A DNA stretch of 49,883 bases from Deltaproteobacteria bacterium (GCA_020059605.1 JAGVBT010000140.1:1-49883), one strand, 5' to 3'; counted from the first letter of the stretch, positions 34,998-43,784 are shown. The notes: generated from the letters alone by a model not told the origin. Program-made: numbers and translations.

Positions 34998-35801
34998 ATG
35001 GAAGACAACATATTACTTCAACTTAATAATATCAGCGTTATCTACTCAGACGTCATCCAGGTGCTCAAGGGCGTCTCCCTGGTCGTGAGGAAGAAGCAGA
35101 TCGTTTCATTGTTAGGCAGTAACGGGGCAGGCAAGACGACGACCTTGAAAGCCATTTCCGGGCTTCTCAAGCCGGAGAATGGGAAAGTAACCGAAGGCAA
35201 CATCGTTTATGAAGGTCATGGCATTCACAACTCATCCCCCGAGCAGATTACACGATTGGGAATCATACAGGTGATGGAAGGACGTCAGCCATTTAAACTC
35301 TTAACCGTTGAAGAAAATCTCCGGGTGGGAACAGCCACCCGATGGGGCAAACCCTACAAAAAAGATCTTGAACTGGTCTACCATTACTTTCAGCCCCTGG
35401 TGGCGCGCAAACACAGGCTGGCAGGATTTTGCAGCGGTGGAGAGTTACAGATGCTCGTCATGGGCCGTGCACTGATGGCACAACCCAAGTTGTTACTACT
35501 TGACGAACCCTCCCTGGGGCTGGCCCCCTTTCTGGTGAGAGAGATTTTTGAGATCGTTAAGAGGATTAATGAAGAGCAAGCAACAACCATCATGCTGGTG
35601 GAACAGAACGCCAACATGGCCCTTCAGATCGCTCATTATGGATATGTGATGGAGAATGGCAAGATTATGATGGAGGATGAGGCGAACCGTTTGCGAGAGA
35701 ATCCCGATGTCAAGGAATTCTACCTCGGCACGGCGAGTTCAGGCGCCTTGAAATCATATAAAGATGTGAAGGCCTACAAACGGCGGAAACGCTGGCTCTA
35801 A
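34998..35801 (+). CDS. livF: ABC transporter ATP-binding protein LivF type
   Basis: 267 aa. Walker A LGSNGAGKTTT near residue 38, LivF-type VMEGRQPFKLLTVEENLRVG near 90, signature FCSGGELQMLVMGRAL near 142 (C replaces the usual L of LSGGE), Walker B LLLLDEPSLGLAP near 163 and the switch histidine region replaced by MLVEQNANMAL, usual for LivF. The C-terminal ~25 residues after LGTASSG are extra and basic. Second ATPase of the transporter with LivG. The start has only GGGAG nearby. Confidence 0.93.
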   Translation: MEDNILLQLNNISVIYSDVIQVLKGVSLVVRKKQIVSLLGSNGAGKTTTLKAISGLLKPENGKVTEGNIVYEGHGIHNSSPEQITRLGIIQVMEGRQPFKLLTVEENLRVGTATRWGKPYKKDLELVYHYFQPLVARKHRLAGFCSGGELQMLVMGRALMAQPKLLLLDEPSLGLAPFLVREIFEIVKRINEEQATTIMLVEQNANMALQIAHYGYVMENGKIMMEDEANRLRENPDVKEFYLGTASSGALKSYKDVKAYKRRKRWL

Positions 35802-35808
35802 TCAACAG

Positions 35809-36068
35809 AGCGTATAGCGCAGAGTGCATAGCGTTAAACCTATTTTTAGTATGGGAGTTGATCTGCCCTTGTGATTTATATAAGGAGCCGAAGCTTTCAC
35901 GAAAGGGCGAGTTTAATCGCCCTTTTATTAAAACTTTTTTGTGAAATATTACACAGAAGATATGTAGTGCCCTCATTTCTTGGGGGCGAAAATGCGTCGG
36001 AAATAAATGATAGACGCTACAGACATCACTAAAGGGAAAACGCTATGCGCTATGCTCCATGCGCTTTG
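35809..36068. repeat. Widely spaced inverted repeat of gctatgcgc words (family H)
   Basis: Left arm agcgtatagcgcagagtgca (about 35809-35838) and right arm aaaacgctatgcgctatgct (about 36037-36068) are inverted counterparts about 200 bases apart. Between them lies non-coding DNA with a terminator. No gene is visible in this gap. Confidence 0.65.
35902..35928 (+). terminator. Intrinsic terminator after livF
   Basis: aaagggcga (35902-35910) pairs with tcgcccttt (35917-35925) around gtttaa, followed by further T/A bases. It probably ends the receptor-to-livF transcript, making the next CoA ligase a separate unit. Confidence 0.75.
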
Positions 36069-36091
36069 CGTGCAAAAGAGGGGGGGTTCTT

Positions 36092-37675
36092 ATGGGAAGC
36101 CTGGATATCCATATTGGAGAGATCCTTGCGAGGAATGCACGACTCTATCCGAACGACGTGGCTCTCATCGAAAGAGTTCCTGCTGAAGGGACGAGAAAAG
36201 AGATGACCTGGAAACAGTTCGATGAACAAGCCAACCGGTTTGCCAATGTCCTGATGAAGAAGGGCATCAAGAAGGGGGATAAGGTCATCCATCTCATGAT
36301 GAATTCCCTCGACTGGCTCATTGCTTACTTCGGCATCATCCGGACGGGGGCATGGGCTGTCCCCCTCAACTTCCGTTTTTCGGGGAGTGATATTAAGTAC
36401 TGTTGCGAAGTGGCAGAACCTCAATGCATGGTTTTCAGCGAGGAGTTCATAGACCGGGTGACGGGCATCAAGGGGGAACTCCCCACGGTGAAGGACTATA
36501 TCTTTGTGGGCAAGGAATCGCCCGGTTACGCGGAACCCTTTAAACGACTTGTTGAGACGTCCCCCTCCACACCCTTAACTGTTCACATCCATTATGATGA
36601 CCCCTGCGGTCTCTACTTTACCTCCGGCACGACCGGCCAGCCCAAACCGATTCTGCTCACCCATAAGAATATGATCTGTGCCTGTATCACCGAGAATGCC
36701 CATCATTATCAGAAAAAAGGGGATAATTTTATCCTTATTCCTCCCCTTTACCATACAGGTTCAAAAATGCACTGGTTTGGAAGTTTTATTGTGGGGGGGC
36801 GTGCGGTCATCCTGAAAGGGGTTGCACCCGAATGGATTCTTCAGGCCATCAGCGAAGAGAAGGCAACCGTTGTGTTTCTTCTTGTCCCATGGGCTCAAGA
36901 TATTCTCTTAAAGCTGGACAGCGGAGAGATTAAATTGAAGGATTATGATCTCCGTCAATGGAGACTCATGCACATCGGGGCGCAGCCTGTTCCTCCTTCC
37001 TTGGTCAAACACTGGAAAGAGTACTTCCCCAATATGGCCTATGATACGAACTATGGATTGAGCGAATCCACCGGTCCAGGGTGTGTCCATCTTGGGTTAG
37101 AGAATGAACACAAGGTCGGAGCGATCGGTCTCCCCGGGTTTAACTGGGAAACCCGCATTGTGGATGAGGGAGGAAATGATGTCGGAAAAGGAGACGTGGG
37201 AGAGCTGGTGGTCCGCGGGGATGGCGTGATGAGGGAGTATTATAAAAACCCGGAGGCGACGGCCAAAGCCCTTCGAAACGGATGGTTATACACAGGGGAC
37301 ATGGCCAAAGAGGATGAAGATGGTTTTATTTTCCTGGTCGATCGGAAAAAAGACCTCATCATCTCGGGAGGTGAAAATATTTTCCCGGTGGAGATTGAGG
37401 ATTTCCTTCATACCCTTGCAGGGGTCAAAGATATTGCCGCGATTGGTTCCCCGGACGAACGGTTGGGTGAGGTGGTAACGGTCATTATTGATGTTGTCCC
37501 GGGGAGAACGATTACCGAGGAAGAGGTCTTAAAATATTGTGAAAAGTTACCAAAATATAAGCGACCCCGCAAGGTATTCTTCGGCGAAGTTCCCCGCAAT
37601 CCAACCGGAAAGATTGAGAAGCCGAAACTGAGAAAGAAATATGCCGGCATGGAAGAAGCATTTAAAATCAAATGA
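36092..37675 (+). CDS. AMP-forming acyl-CoA ligase (class I, shorter form)
   Basis: 527 aa from ATG 36092 after a GAGGGGGGG run; the frame upstream is repeat DNA. The adenylation loop is YFTSGTTGQPKPILLTH near residue 178; A5 NYGLSESTGPG near 320; A7/A8 GWLYTGDMAKEDEDGF and DRKKDLIISGGENIFPVEIE near 400-430; and the C-terminal catalytic lysine in NPTGKIEKPKLRK near 507. It activates a carboxylic acid to acyl-CoA. Its position between the Liv genes and the benzoyl-CoA-reductase-like cluster suggests an aromatic or alicyclic acid, but motif reading does not fix the substrate. Confidence 0.9.
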   Translation: MGSLDIHIGEILARNARLYPNDVALIERVPAEGTRKEMTWKQFDEQANRFANVLMKKGIKKGDKVIHLMMNSLDWLIAYFGIIRTGAWAVPLNFRFSGSDIKYCCEVAEPQCMVFSEEFIDRVTGIKGELPTVKDYIFVGKESPGYAEPFKRLVETSPSTPLTVHIHYDDPCGLYFTSGTTGQPKPILLTHKNMICACITENAHHYQKKGDNFILIPPLYHTGSKMHWFGSFIVGGRAVILKGVAPEWILQAISEEKATVVFLLVPWAQDILLKLDSGEIKLKDYDLRQWRLMHIGAQPVPPSLVKHWKEYFPNMAYDTNYGLSESTGPGCVHLGLENEHKVGAIGLPGFNWETRIVDEGGNDVGKGDVGELVVRGDGVMREYYKNPEATAKALRNGWLYTGDMAKEDEDGFIFLVDRKKDLIISGGENIFPVEIEDFLHTLAGVKDIAAIGSPDERLGEVVTVIIDVVPGRTITEEEVLKYCEKLPKYKRPRKVFFGEVPRNPTGKIEKPKLRKKYAGMEEAFKIK

Positions 37676-37704
37676 CCCACGACACAAACTTAGAGTTTGG
37701 TGGG
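37676..37704. terminator. Possible bidirectional hairpin between convergent genes
   Basis: cccac (37676-37680) and caaact (37685-37690) pair with agtttg (37694-37699) and gtggg (37700-37704). It covers the convergent stop codons of the CoA ligase and the kinase-like gene. There is no clear T-run, so termination efficiency is uncertain. Confidence 0.4.
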
Positions 37705-38559
37705 CTCGTAATACACGGATTTCCTTCTATCTCCCGGAAGGCGTATTGAAAAGAAAGTCTTTGGTCCTTTTTTGTCAACTTCAAATTCGATCAATCCCTG
37801 GCTCCTCTGAACCAGCTCCTTAATCAGCTGCAGGATGAGGCCGAATGTCTTCTCGTCCTCGGAAGCGACACTCTCGGAGATTTTCTCCGATTGTTCCAAT
37901 GAATGCTCATGATCGCTTAAAACGATTAAAATTTCGATATACTTCCTGTCTTTTAACGGTATGATTTTATCTTCCCCTGTTCCTTTCTGATGAATTGATT
38001 TGGTCAGAAAACGGATCATGCCGTCTCGAGGGGTTGAGAGGATGGCATATTGAAAGATTGAATTGAAGATGAACTTGACGTGTTCCTCATGGACGAACGT
38101 TTCGGGAAGGTTTTCTTCAAAGTTCTTAACGACCCTGATGTTTTTAACCTGGAGGGGATGTTCGTGAGCTTCCAATATCTCTTCAAGTATGAGATGGATG
38201 GTGTTCCTCTTGATGATGGGAATATTCACGTGAATATAATGCAGGAGCGTATTGAGGATGGAATCGATCTTCTTAATATCCAGGGAAACGCTCCGAACAC
38301 AATATTTTTTGAACTCTAAATCGTCGCCCTTCTCTATCGAAAGGCGATTGACATTATTGATCGAAACAAGGGTGTTCTTAATAAATTGGGCCATATCGAT
38401 CAAAAAAGAGGAGGAGAACGTAATGCTCCCGTCATTCTGAAAGTTTTCCTCTTTTGATACGGGAAGCTTTTTCTCAAAATCGGTCAGGAAAGAGGCTAAG
38501 GACTCGGTTTCGTTTTCTATTTCCTTGGGATTGTTATGCATTTTACAATGCATTAGCAT
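37690..38559 (-). CDS. Histidine-kinase-like protein with degenerate ATPase domain
   Basis: 289 aa, no membrane segment or signal peptide. After an ~50-residue N-terminal part comes a helical region (SSFLIDMAQFIKNTLVSINN to IDSILNTLLHYIHV) resembling a DHp four-helix domain, then ILEEILEAHEHPLQ and HEEHVKFIFNSIFQYAILST, which sit where HATPase_c domains have the N box, and a C-terminal GLILQLIKELVQRSQGLIEF. No canonical phospho-acceptor HE pair, DxGxG or GTGLGL box is visible, so it may be a pseudokinase or regulatory dimeriser. It lies divergent from the dehydratase/BCR-like cluster; a regulatory link is conjecture. AT-rich compared with neighbours. Confidence 0.6.
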   Translation of the reverse strand: MLMHCKMHNNPKEIENETESLASFLTDFEKKLPVSKEENFQNDGSITFSSSFLIDMAQFIKNTLVSINNVNRLSIEKGDDLEFKKYCVRSVSLDIKKIDSILNTLLHYIHVNIPIIKRNTIHLILEEILEAHEHPLQVKNIRVVKNFEENLPETFVHEEHVKFIFNSIFQYAILSTPRDGMIRFLTKSIHQKGTGEDKIIPLKDRKYIEILIVLSDHEHSLEQSEKISESVASEDEKTFGLILQLIKELVQRSQGLIEFEVDKKGPKTFFSIRLPGDRRKSVYYEPTKL

Positions 38560-38816
38560 TTTTTATGCCATTCTGACCCTATGTTTTAACGTTTTGTTAT
38601 TAAAAGATATTTATAAATTGAACCCCGGGAACACATCTCAGAAGAGCAGAAAGAATGACAATTTTTGTCACAAAAGTTGAAAATTATTCTGACTCAGTCT
38701 GTAGGGAGAGCTTATGACCAGGAGCCGTTTCCTTTGACATTGGGGTGACTGCTTTAAATTGAGGTGGTTTGGGATTTGTGTTATTTATATAGATAAAGGG
38801 TGCGAGTAAGGGAAAG

Positions 38817-39596
38817 ATGGTTTTTGTGTTAGGGATTGATATCGGCTCGGCTCAGTCCAAAGGGATAGCGCTCGGCGGTCAGGGCTCACTGGGTTCCTTC
38901 GAGTGCCCCTCCGGGGGGGATTTCAAACTTACCGCCGAGAAGTTAAGAGGGGAGTTGCTTTCTCAATCCGGGAAAACAGAGAATGATGTTTCCCGGACCG
39001 TTGCCACAGGATATGGATCCAAACTGGTCTTCTTTGCCGATGAGATCAAGCCGGACATCGTCTGCCTTGCAAAGGGCGTCTCTTCTCTTCACCCCACGGT
39101 CAGAACCGTCATTGATGTGGGGGATCTTTACACCAAGGTCCTCCGCACGGATGGGAATGGAAGCGTTCACAATTTTCTGTTGAGCGGCAAATGTGCGGGA
39201 GGAAGCGGGAGGATTCTTCAGGTCATTGCCAGGGTGCTTCGGGTCAGGGTGGAGGAGATGGGGGATCTCTCCTTAACGTCTCAAAAAAGGGTTGATTTCA
39301 ACACCGGGTGTGCCGTTTTCGCAGAAACGGAGGCCATCTCACGGCTCTCCCAGGAAGTAAAAAAAGAAGATCTTCTGGCAGGGTTGCACAGGGCCCTTGC
39401 CGCCCAGATCAACAGCCTTGCAGAGAGAATCGGTGTGGAACCGGATGTTGCCATGACGGGTGGCGGAGCCAGAGACATAGGTCTGGTCCGGGCATTCAAG
39501 GAGATCAGAAGGCATGATATCCTCGTTCCCACCGATCCCCATATGATTGCGGCCCTGGGGGCGGCTATCATGGCCCTGGAAGGCATAGAACAGTGA
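38817..39596 (+). CDS. BcrAD/BadFG-family ATPase subunit (electron activator), atypical
   Basis: 259 aa ASKHA-fold ATPase of the 2-hydroxyacyl-CoA dehydratase activator / benzoyl-CoA reductase A-D family. GIDIGSAQSKG is the phosphate 1 loop; Cys126 in GKCAGGSGR and Cys165 in TGCAVFAE are the cysteines that hold a [4Fe-4S] cluster across the dimer; MTGGGARDIG is the adenosine motif. Instead of the usual DIGGQDxK phosphate 2 motif it has DVGDLYTK, a notable departure. With a second, canonical ATPase at 42723 it forms the two-ATPase set seen in class I benzoyl-CoA reductases rather than a single homodimeric dehydratase activator. Confidence 0.88.
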   Translation: MVFVLGIDIGSAQSKGIALGGQGSLGSFECPSGGDFKLTAEKLRGELLSQSGKTENDVSRTVATGYGSKLVFFADEIKPDIVCLAKGVSSLHPTVRTVIDVGDLYTKVLRTDGNGSVHNFLLSGKCAGGSGRILQVIARVLRVRVEEMGDLSLTSQKRVDFNTGCAVFAETEAISRLSQEVKKEDLLAGLHRALAAQINSLAERIGVEPDVAMTGGGARDIGLVRAFKEIRRHDILVPTDPHMIAALGAAIMALEGIEQ

Positions 39597-39711
39597 GATT
39601 GAAAGAGTTGGATGAATAAAGTATGGTGATGTGAAATAAAATGTTAGACTTCTCACAGTTTCAGGGAAGAATTGAAATTCCTTCCCTGACAAAAAAAGAA
39701 GGAGAAATTCG

Positions 39712-40872
39712 ATGAGTTTAAAACAAAGCGGGGCCTTCTCCACGGTTGAAACGTACTATAACGATTACGGTCAAAGAGCGAAGGAGCTGAACAGGGAAGG
39801 GAAAAAGGTCATAGGCTATGTCTGTTCCTTTGTCCCCCTGGAAATCATCACGGCATCAGGGGCGATCCCCTTTCGGGTGAGGGGGAGCATACACGAACCC
39901 ATTACCAGGGGAGACACGCTTCTTGAGACGATCGTCTGCCCTTATTACCGGAGTTGTTTCGATCTTTCCGTAAAAGAGAAATATGCATTCCTCTCCGGGA
40001 TGGTGATCCCTCATGGCTGCGATAGTATGGTGCGAAGCTTCAGCGCCTGGAGTTATGGGCTGCCTCTCTCTTATTTCCACTTTGTCAATATTCCCTCTGT
40101 CTGTGAGGAGTCGTCTCTTGAATTCTTTGGATCGGAGTTAAACACCTTCAGAAAGAGCCTGGAGAAATTTACTGGCAAGGCGATCACCGAAGAGAACCTG
40201 GACCAGGCCATCCGGGTCCACAATGAAAACAGGGATAAAGTGAGGGCCCTCTATGAGTTCAGAAAGACTGACCCGCCCCTCATCTCCGGAACCGAATTGA
40301 CGATGACCCTCACGGCCGGATCAAGCCTGCCCGTTGAAGAATCGAACAGCCTGTTCGATCAGGCGCTTACCGAGGTGAAGGGGAGAGGCAACTCTCCTCT
40401 CAAGAAGGGGCCACGGATTCTGATTGACGGGGCCTGTCTTGACAATATTGAGTTGATCCAGCTCGTGGAAGAGCTGGGGGGAAACGTGGTGACCGATACC
40501 ATTTGTAACGGAACGAGGGATCATTTTCCGAAGGCCGATGCAGACGGGAACCCGATCGATGCGCTGGCCCATCGTTACTTAGACAAGATCAATTGCCCCA
40601 AGACTTACAGATCCAACAAAGCAGGCACCTTTGAAGGGGACATCGAAAACCGCTTTGGCGATATCGGAACCTATGCGAGAGAGTTCAACGTGGATGGAGC
40701 GATCCTCTATGTCTATAAGTATTGCGACCCCTTCGGCTTTGAGGTTCCTGCAAGAAAGGTCTACTATCAGTCGCTCAATGTTCCCCTGCTCCATCTGGAG
40801 GATATCTACTCGGCTGGGACGATGGGTCAACTGAGAACCAGGATCCAGGCCTTTTTGGAGATGATCGGGTAA
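39712..40872 (+). CDS. 2-hydroxyacyl-CoA dehydratase / benzoyl-CoA reductase subunit (BzdN/BcrC/HgdB type)
   Basis: 386 aa. Cluster-ligand-type cysteines occur in GYVCSFVPLEIITASGAIPF near residue 38, VCPYYRSC near 76-82, PHGCDSM near 103 and YVYKYCDPFGFEVP near 336, all conserved landmarks of this subunit family. These subunits bind a [4Fe-4S] cluster and, paired with a larger partner, receive low-potential electrons from the ATPase. Its length fits BzdN or BcrC. AAGGAG precedes ATG 39712. Partner is the 467-aa subunit downstream. Substrate may be benzoyl-CoA or a 2-hydroxyacyl-CoA; gene composition favours the former. Confidence 0.87.
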   Translation: MSLKQSGAFSTVETYYNDYGQRAKELNREGKKVIGYVCSFVPLEIITASGAIPFRVRGSIHEPITRGDTLLETIVCPYYRSCFDLSVKEKYAFLSGMVIPHGCDSMVRSFSAWSYGLPLSYFHFVNIPSVCEESSLEFFGSELNTFRKSLEKFTGKAITEENLDQAIRVHNENRDKVRALYEFRKTDPPLISGTELTMTLTAGSSLPVEESNSLFDQALTEVKGRGNSPLKKGPRILIDGACLDNIELIQLVEELGGNVVTDTICNGTRDHFPKADADGNPIDALAHRYLDKINCPKTYRSNKAGTFEGDIENRFGDIGTYAREFNVDGAILYVYKYCDPFGFEVPARKVYYQSLNVPLLHLEDIYSAGTMGQLRTRIQAFLEMIG

Positions 40873-40934
40873 CGTTTGTCCCGTAGAAATAGAATTGCGT
40901 GCGATATTAAGACAAGTTGATTCCTAATTGCGGC

Positions 40935-41090
40935 GGTTTAAAATTCGAAGCACGAAATCCGAAACTCGAAACAATTGCAAATGACTAAATTTCAAATGTT
41001 CGAAACAAAAAAAAGTTTAAAAAATTTGGATTTTGGAAATTCGGATTTGTTTCGGATTTCGATATTTGGATTTCGGATTTTTCAGAGGTA
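40935..41090. repeat. Dispersed inverted repeat, family A, copy 3 (inverted orientation)
   Basis: Reads as the reverse complement of the copies at 4285 and 24246: aattcgaagcacgaaatccg on the left (40941-40960), then ttcggatttgtttcggattt near 41040-41059. It fills the spacer between the two dehydratase/BCR-like subunits and makes a false N-terminal extension (EIRICFGFRYLDFGF) of the next frame. Confidence 0.85.
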
Positions 41091-41122
41091 GGGTAGATTC
41101 TGAAATAAGGGAGGTTTTAATC

Positions 41123-42526
41123 ATGGCTGAGGAGCAGAAAGAGGCGAAACCGAAGAAGAGGATGACCGCCACCAAGGCGGCGGCTTCCATCGGCCCCATG
41201 GTGAAGGAGTTTATCACCGGAACCCTCCAGGCAAAAGCCGAGGGAAAGCAGAAGGTGGCCTATACCTTCATCGTCTGTCATCATGAAGAGATCTTCAGGG
41301 CTCTCGATGTGATGCCGGTATGGACGGAAAACTTTGCCGGCATCTGCGGCGCAAAGAGGGATGCGGAGCGATTCCTTCAGCGAGCCGAATCGCTTGGCCT
41401 CTCCCGTTCCTTATGCACGTATGCCCTCTGCGGGATCGGTTTCGATCAGTGGAGGGAAGAGCTGGGGGGAATGCCCCCCGATGCTCCCTGGGGAGGTCAG
41501 GTCAGGCCTGATTTCATGATTTCAAGCGGTCAGATCCTCTGCGATCCGCGATCGAAGTGGTACCAGGCCTCCCAGCAATTCATGCCGGATGTCCCGATCT
41601 ACAACATCGACCTTCCCTATCCTCTCTTCCAGAGAAACCAGGATCACCGTGACGTTTGGAGTTACTACCATCAATATATCGTCAAGCAGTTGCGGGGACT
41701 GGTGGCCTTTATCGAAGAGCAGACAAAGAAAAAGATGGATTATGATCGCCTCAGGGAGCTGGTGAATCTTAGCGACCGGACCTGGAATTTGATCGACGAA
41801 ACCTATAAGCTCCGGCGGGCCGTGCCATGTCCCATGGGAACAGGCGACGCCATGAACACCATGGTGCCCATTAATTTTATGATGGCAACCCAGAAGGCTT
41901 ATGATTTCTTCGTCGATCTAAAAAAGGAACTGGAGGAGAAGATCGTCAGAGGAGAAGGCGAGGTTGAAAATGAGAAGTACAGGCTCATGTGGGGAGGCGG
42001 GTTGCCCGCCTGGTATGCCCTGAGCGATTTTAATTATTTCAATAGCAAAGGAGCGTCCTTTCCCGTTGAGACGACCTACCGGATGGTTGCACCTCTCCAT
42101 GATATGGACCTTCCTGAGACGAAAGATCCCATCGAGCACCTGGCCTGGAGGTGGCTCGGTTACTGGACATTCTGGTTCGATAAAGCCAGGAAACGGCCCG
42201 GATCTGAGCCGGATGTGGAACGATTGATCAACTGGATCGAGGAATACAAGATCGACGGTGTGGTCATGCATGAAGCCTTCTCCTGCCGGACCTGGCATGT
42301 GGGCCTCATCTGGCAGTTGCATCAATTAGCCAAAATCTATAAACCCATTCCTGTCCATGTGATCGGAAAGGATGGAAAGAAAGAGAAGGTTTTCAAAGAG
42401 CTTCCCTCCCTCATCTTAGAAAGTGATATCATTGATATCACCTCTTATTCGGAGGTCGATACGAGAAATAAGATCGATGCCTTTGTCGGGGCACTCGAAT
42501 CGATTCGAGCAAACAGGGCCGCCTGA
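41123..42526 (+). CDS. 2-hydroxyacyl-CoA dehydratase / benzoyl-CoA reductase large subunit (BzdO/BcrB/HgdA type)
   Basis: 467 aa from ATG 41123 with GGGAGG upstream; the 30 in-frame codons before it are repeat family A. Family landmarks are VAYTFIVCHHEEIFRALDVM near residue 47, ENFAGICGAKRD near 76, SLCTYALCGIG near 100, GQILCDPRSKW near 135 and HEAFSCRTWHVG near 395. The size matches BzdO (~450 aa) better than dehydratase alpha subunits. It pairs with the 386-aa subunit to form the catalytic half that takes two electrons per ATP-driven cycle. The order ATPase, small subunit, large subunit, ATPase is a complete set. Confidence 0.87.
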   Translation: MAEEQKEAKPKKRMTATKAAASIGPMVKEFITGTLQAKAEGKQKVAYTFIVCHHEEIFRALDVMPVWTENFAGICGAKRDAERFLQRAESLGLSRSLCTYALCGIGFDQWREELGGMPPDAPWGGQVRPDFMISSGQILCDPRSKWYQASQQFMPDVPIYNIDLPYPLFQRNQDHRDVWSYYHQYIVKQLRGLVAFIEEQTKKKMDYDRLRELVNLSDRTWNLIDETYKLRRAVPCPMGTGDAMNTMVPINFMMATQKAYDFFVDLKKELEEKIVRGEGEVENEKYRLMWGGGLPAWYALSDFNYFNSKGASFPVETTYRMVAPLHDMDLPETKDPIEHLAWRWLGYWTFWFDKARKRPGSEPDVERLINWIEEYKIDGVVMHEAFSCRTWHVGLIWQLHQLAKIYKPIPVHVIGKDGKKEKVFKELPSLILESDIIDITSYSEVDTRNKIDAFVGALESIRANRAA

Positions 42527-42722
42527 TGAATCAGGAGGGTCTCCTCAAGTGGAAAGAAGTGGGTTAGAGTGACGAAGCCCCTGCCTACCGGCAGGCAGGC
42601 GTTTCGGTTACCGGTTGCGGTTATCTGTAAATATTTGCGAGACGATAGGCATAGCCTTTTATTAACGATACGGGCCTCGTTACCCTTAACGTTAGACTTT
42701 ATTTCCGGACATTTTAAAAACA

Positions 42723-43565
42723 TTGACTTCTTATTTTGCCGGCATTGATATCGGTTCTACGATGACAAAAGTGGTGATCCTGAATCAAGGGATCGTCGCA
42801 TCGATCATCGGACCCACAGGTCCGGAGCAGCGCCGCCTGGCCAACCGGGTGATGGAAGAGGCGCTGGAAAAGATCTCCCTTTCCTTCTCCGATATCACCT
42901 TTATCGTCTCCACTGGCTACGGTAGAATTAACGTCCCTTTTTCCGACAAGCAGATCACGGAAATCACCTGTCATGCCAGGGGGATTGTCCATCTCTTCCC
43001 GGAAGCCAGGACGATCATCGATATCGGCGGCCAGGACGTGAAAGGGATCAAGGTCGATGCATCGGGAAAGATTGTCGATTTCGTCATGAATGACAAGTGT
43101 GCGGCCGGCAGCGGCCGTTTCATCGAAGTGATTGCCGATACCCTTGAAGTCCCCCTGGATCAGGTGGGCGAACGTTCCCTTCAAAGCAGGAATCCTGCAA
43201 AGATCAGCAATATCTGCACTATTTGGGCACAGCAGGAGGTGTCATCGAGTCTGGCCGAAGGGGTGTCCGTTTCCGATCTTCTTGCGGGTATTCACCAGTC
43301 GCTTGCAGACAGGATTGTCCGAATGGTCAGCCGGCTGAGGGTGGAGCCATCCGTCATTGTGACCGGCGGAGGGGGAAAAAATAGAGGACTGATTAAAGCC
43401 CTCTCCGGGCAACTGAAACAGGAGGTTTTAGTTCCGGAGGAACCCCTGATCACCGGAGCCCTCGGCGCCGCCTTAATGGGCAAGGAGATCGTGGAAAAGG
43501 CCAGGCAGTATAACACACCACTCGAAACAAAAGAACGCATCTTAGAAGCAGTCAAAATCCTATAA
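42723..43565 (+). CDS. BcrAD/BadFG-family ATPase subunit (canonical)
   Basis: 280 aa ASKHA ATPase, start TTG at 42723 (MTSYFAGIDIGST). The canonical phosphate loops GIDIGSTMTK and DIGGQDVKGI, Cys126 in DKCAAGSGR and Cys165 in SNICTIWAQ, and VTGGGGKNRG are all intact. The cysteine positions equal those in the ATPase at 38817, supporting heterodimer formation around a shared [4Fe-4S] cluster. It couples ATP hydrolysis to transfer of a low-potential electron from ferredoxin to the catalytic subunits. The 196-base spacer before it holds a cctgcctaccggcaggcagg palindromic word (42581-42600) and no gene. Confidence 0.9.
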   Translation: MTSYFAGIDIGSTMTKVVILNQGIVASIIGPTGPEQRRLANRVMEEALEKISLSFSDITFIVSTGYGRINVPFSDKQITEITCHARGIVHLFPEARTIIDIGGQDVKGIKVDASGKIVDFVMNDKCAAGSGRFIEVIADTLEVPLDQVGERSLQSRNPAKISNICTIWAQQEVSSSLAEGVSVSDLLAGIHQSLADRIVRMVSRLRVEPSVIVTGGGGKNRGLIKALSGQLKQEVLVPEEPLITGALGAALMGKEIVEKARQYNTPLETKERILEAVKIL

Positions 43566-43658
43566 CAGCATAAGTCTATCCGTTGGGCTTAGTATATGCG
43601 TCATAAATACACTAAAGTTAATGGTTTATACATTACGATAAATAGTCCCTGTGTAGCT

Positions 43659-43723
43659 TGTCATTCCGGGCTTGACCCGGAATCCAGTGTTTTTCTGGAT
43701 TCCTGCTTTCGCAAGGAATGAAG
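43659..43723. repeat. Dispersed palindromic repeat, family D, copy 2
   Basis: tcattccgggcttgacccgg (43661-43680) opens a palindromic unit that continues through aatccag and ctggatt and ends with gcaaggaatga. The same family forms the core of the MITE-like element at 8759-8830. It lies in the spacer after the BCR-like cluster. Confidence 0.75.
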
Positions 43724-43784
43724 TCTCTTGATTGATCCGGACAGGATCATGATAGCGTAGGATTCGAATCGGGGAGGCAGTCAC

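Noticed and set aside
38560..38816. Sigma-54 promoter upstream of the BCR-like cluster
   Set aside because: No GG-N10-GC type -24/-12 pair with the expected context was found; only weak TTGACA/TAAATT-like sequence with short spacing near 38734-38760.
41033..41122. N-terminal extension of the large dehydratase/BCR subunit
   Set aside because: It translates dispersed repeat family A; ATG 41123 has a proper ribosome-binding site.
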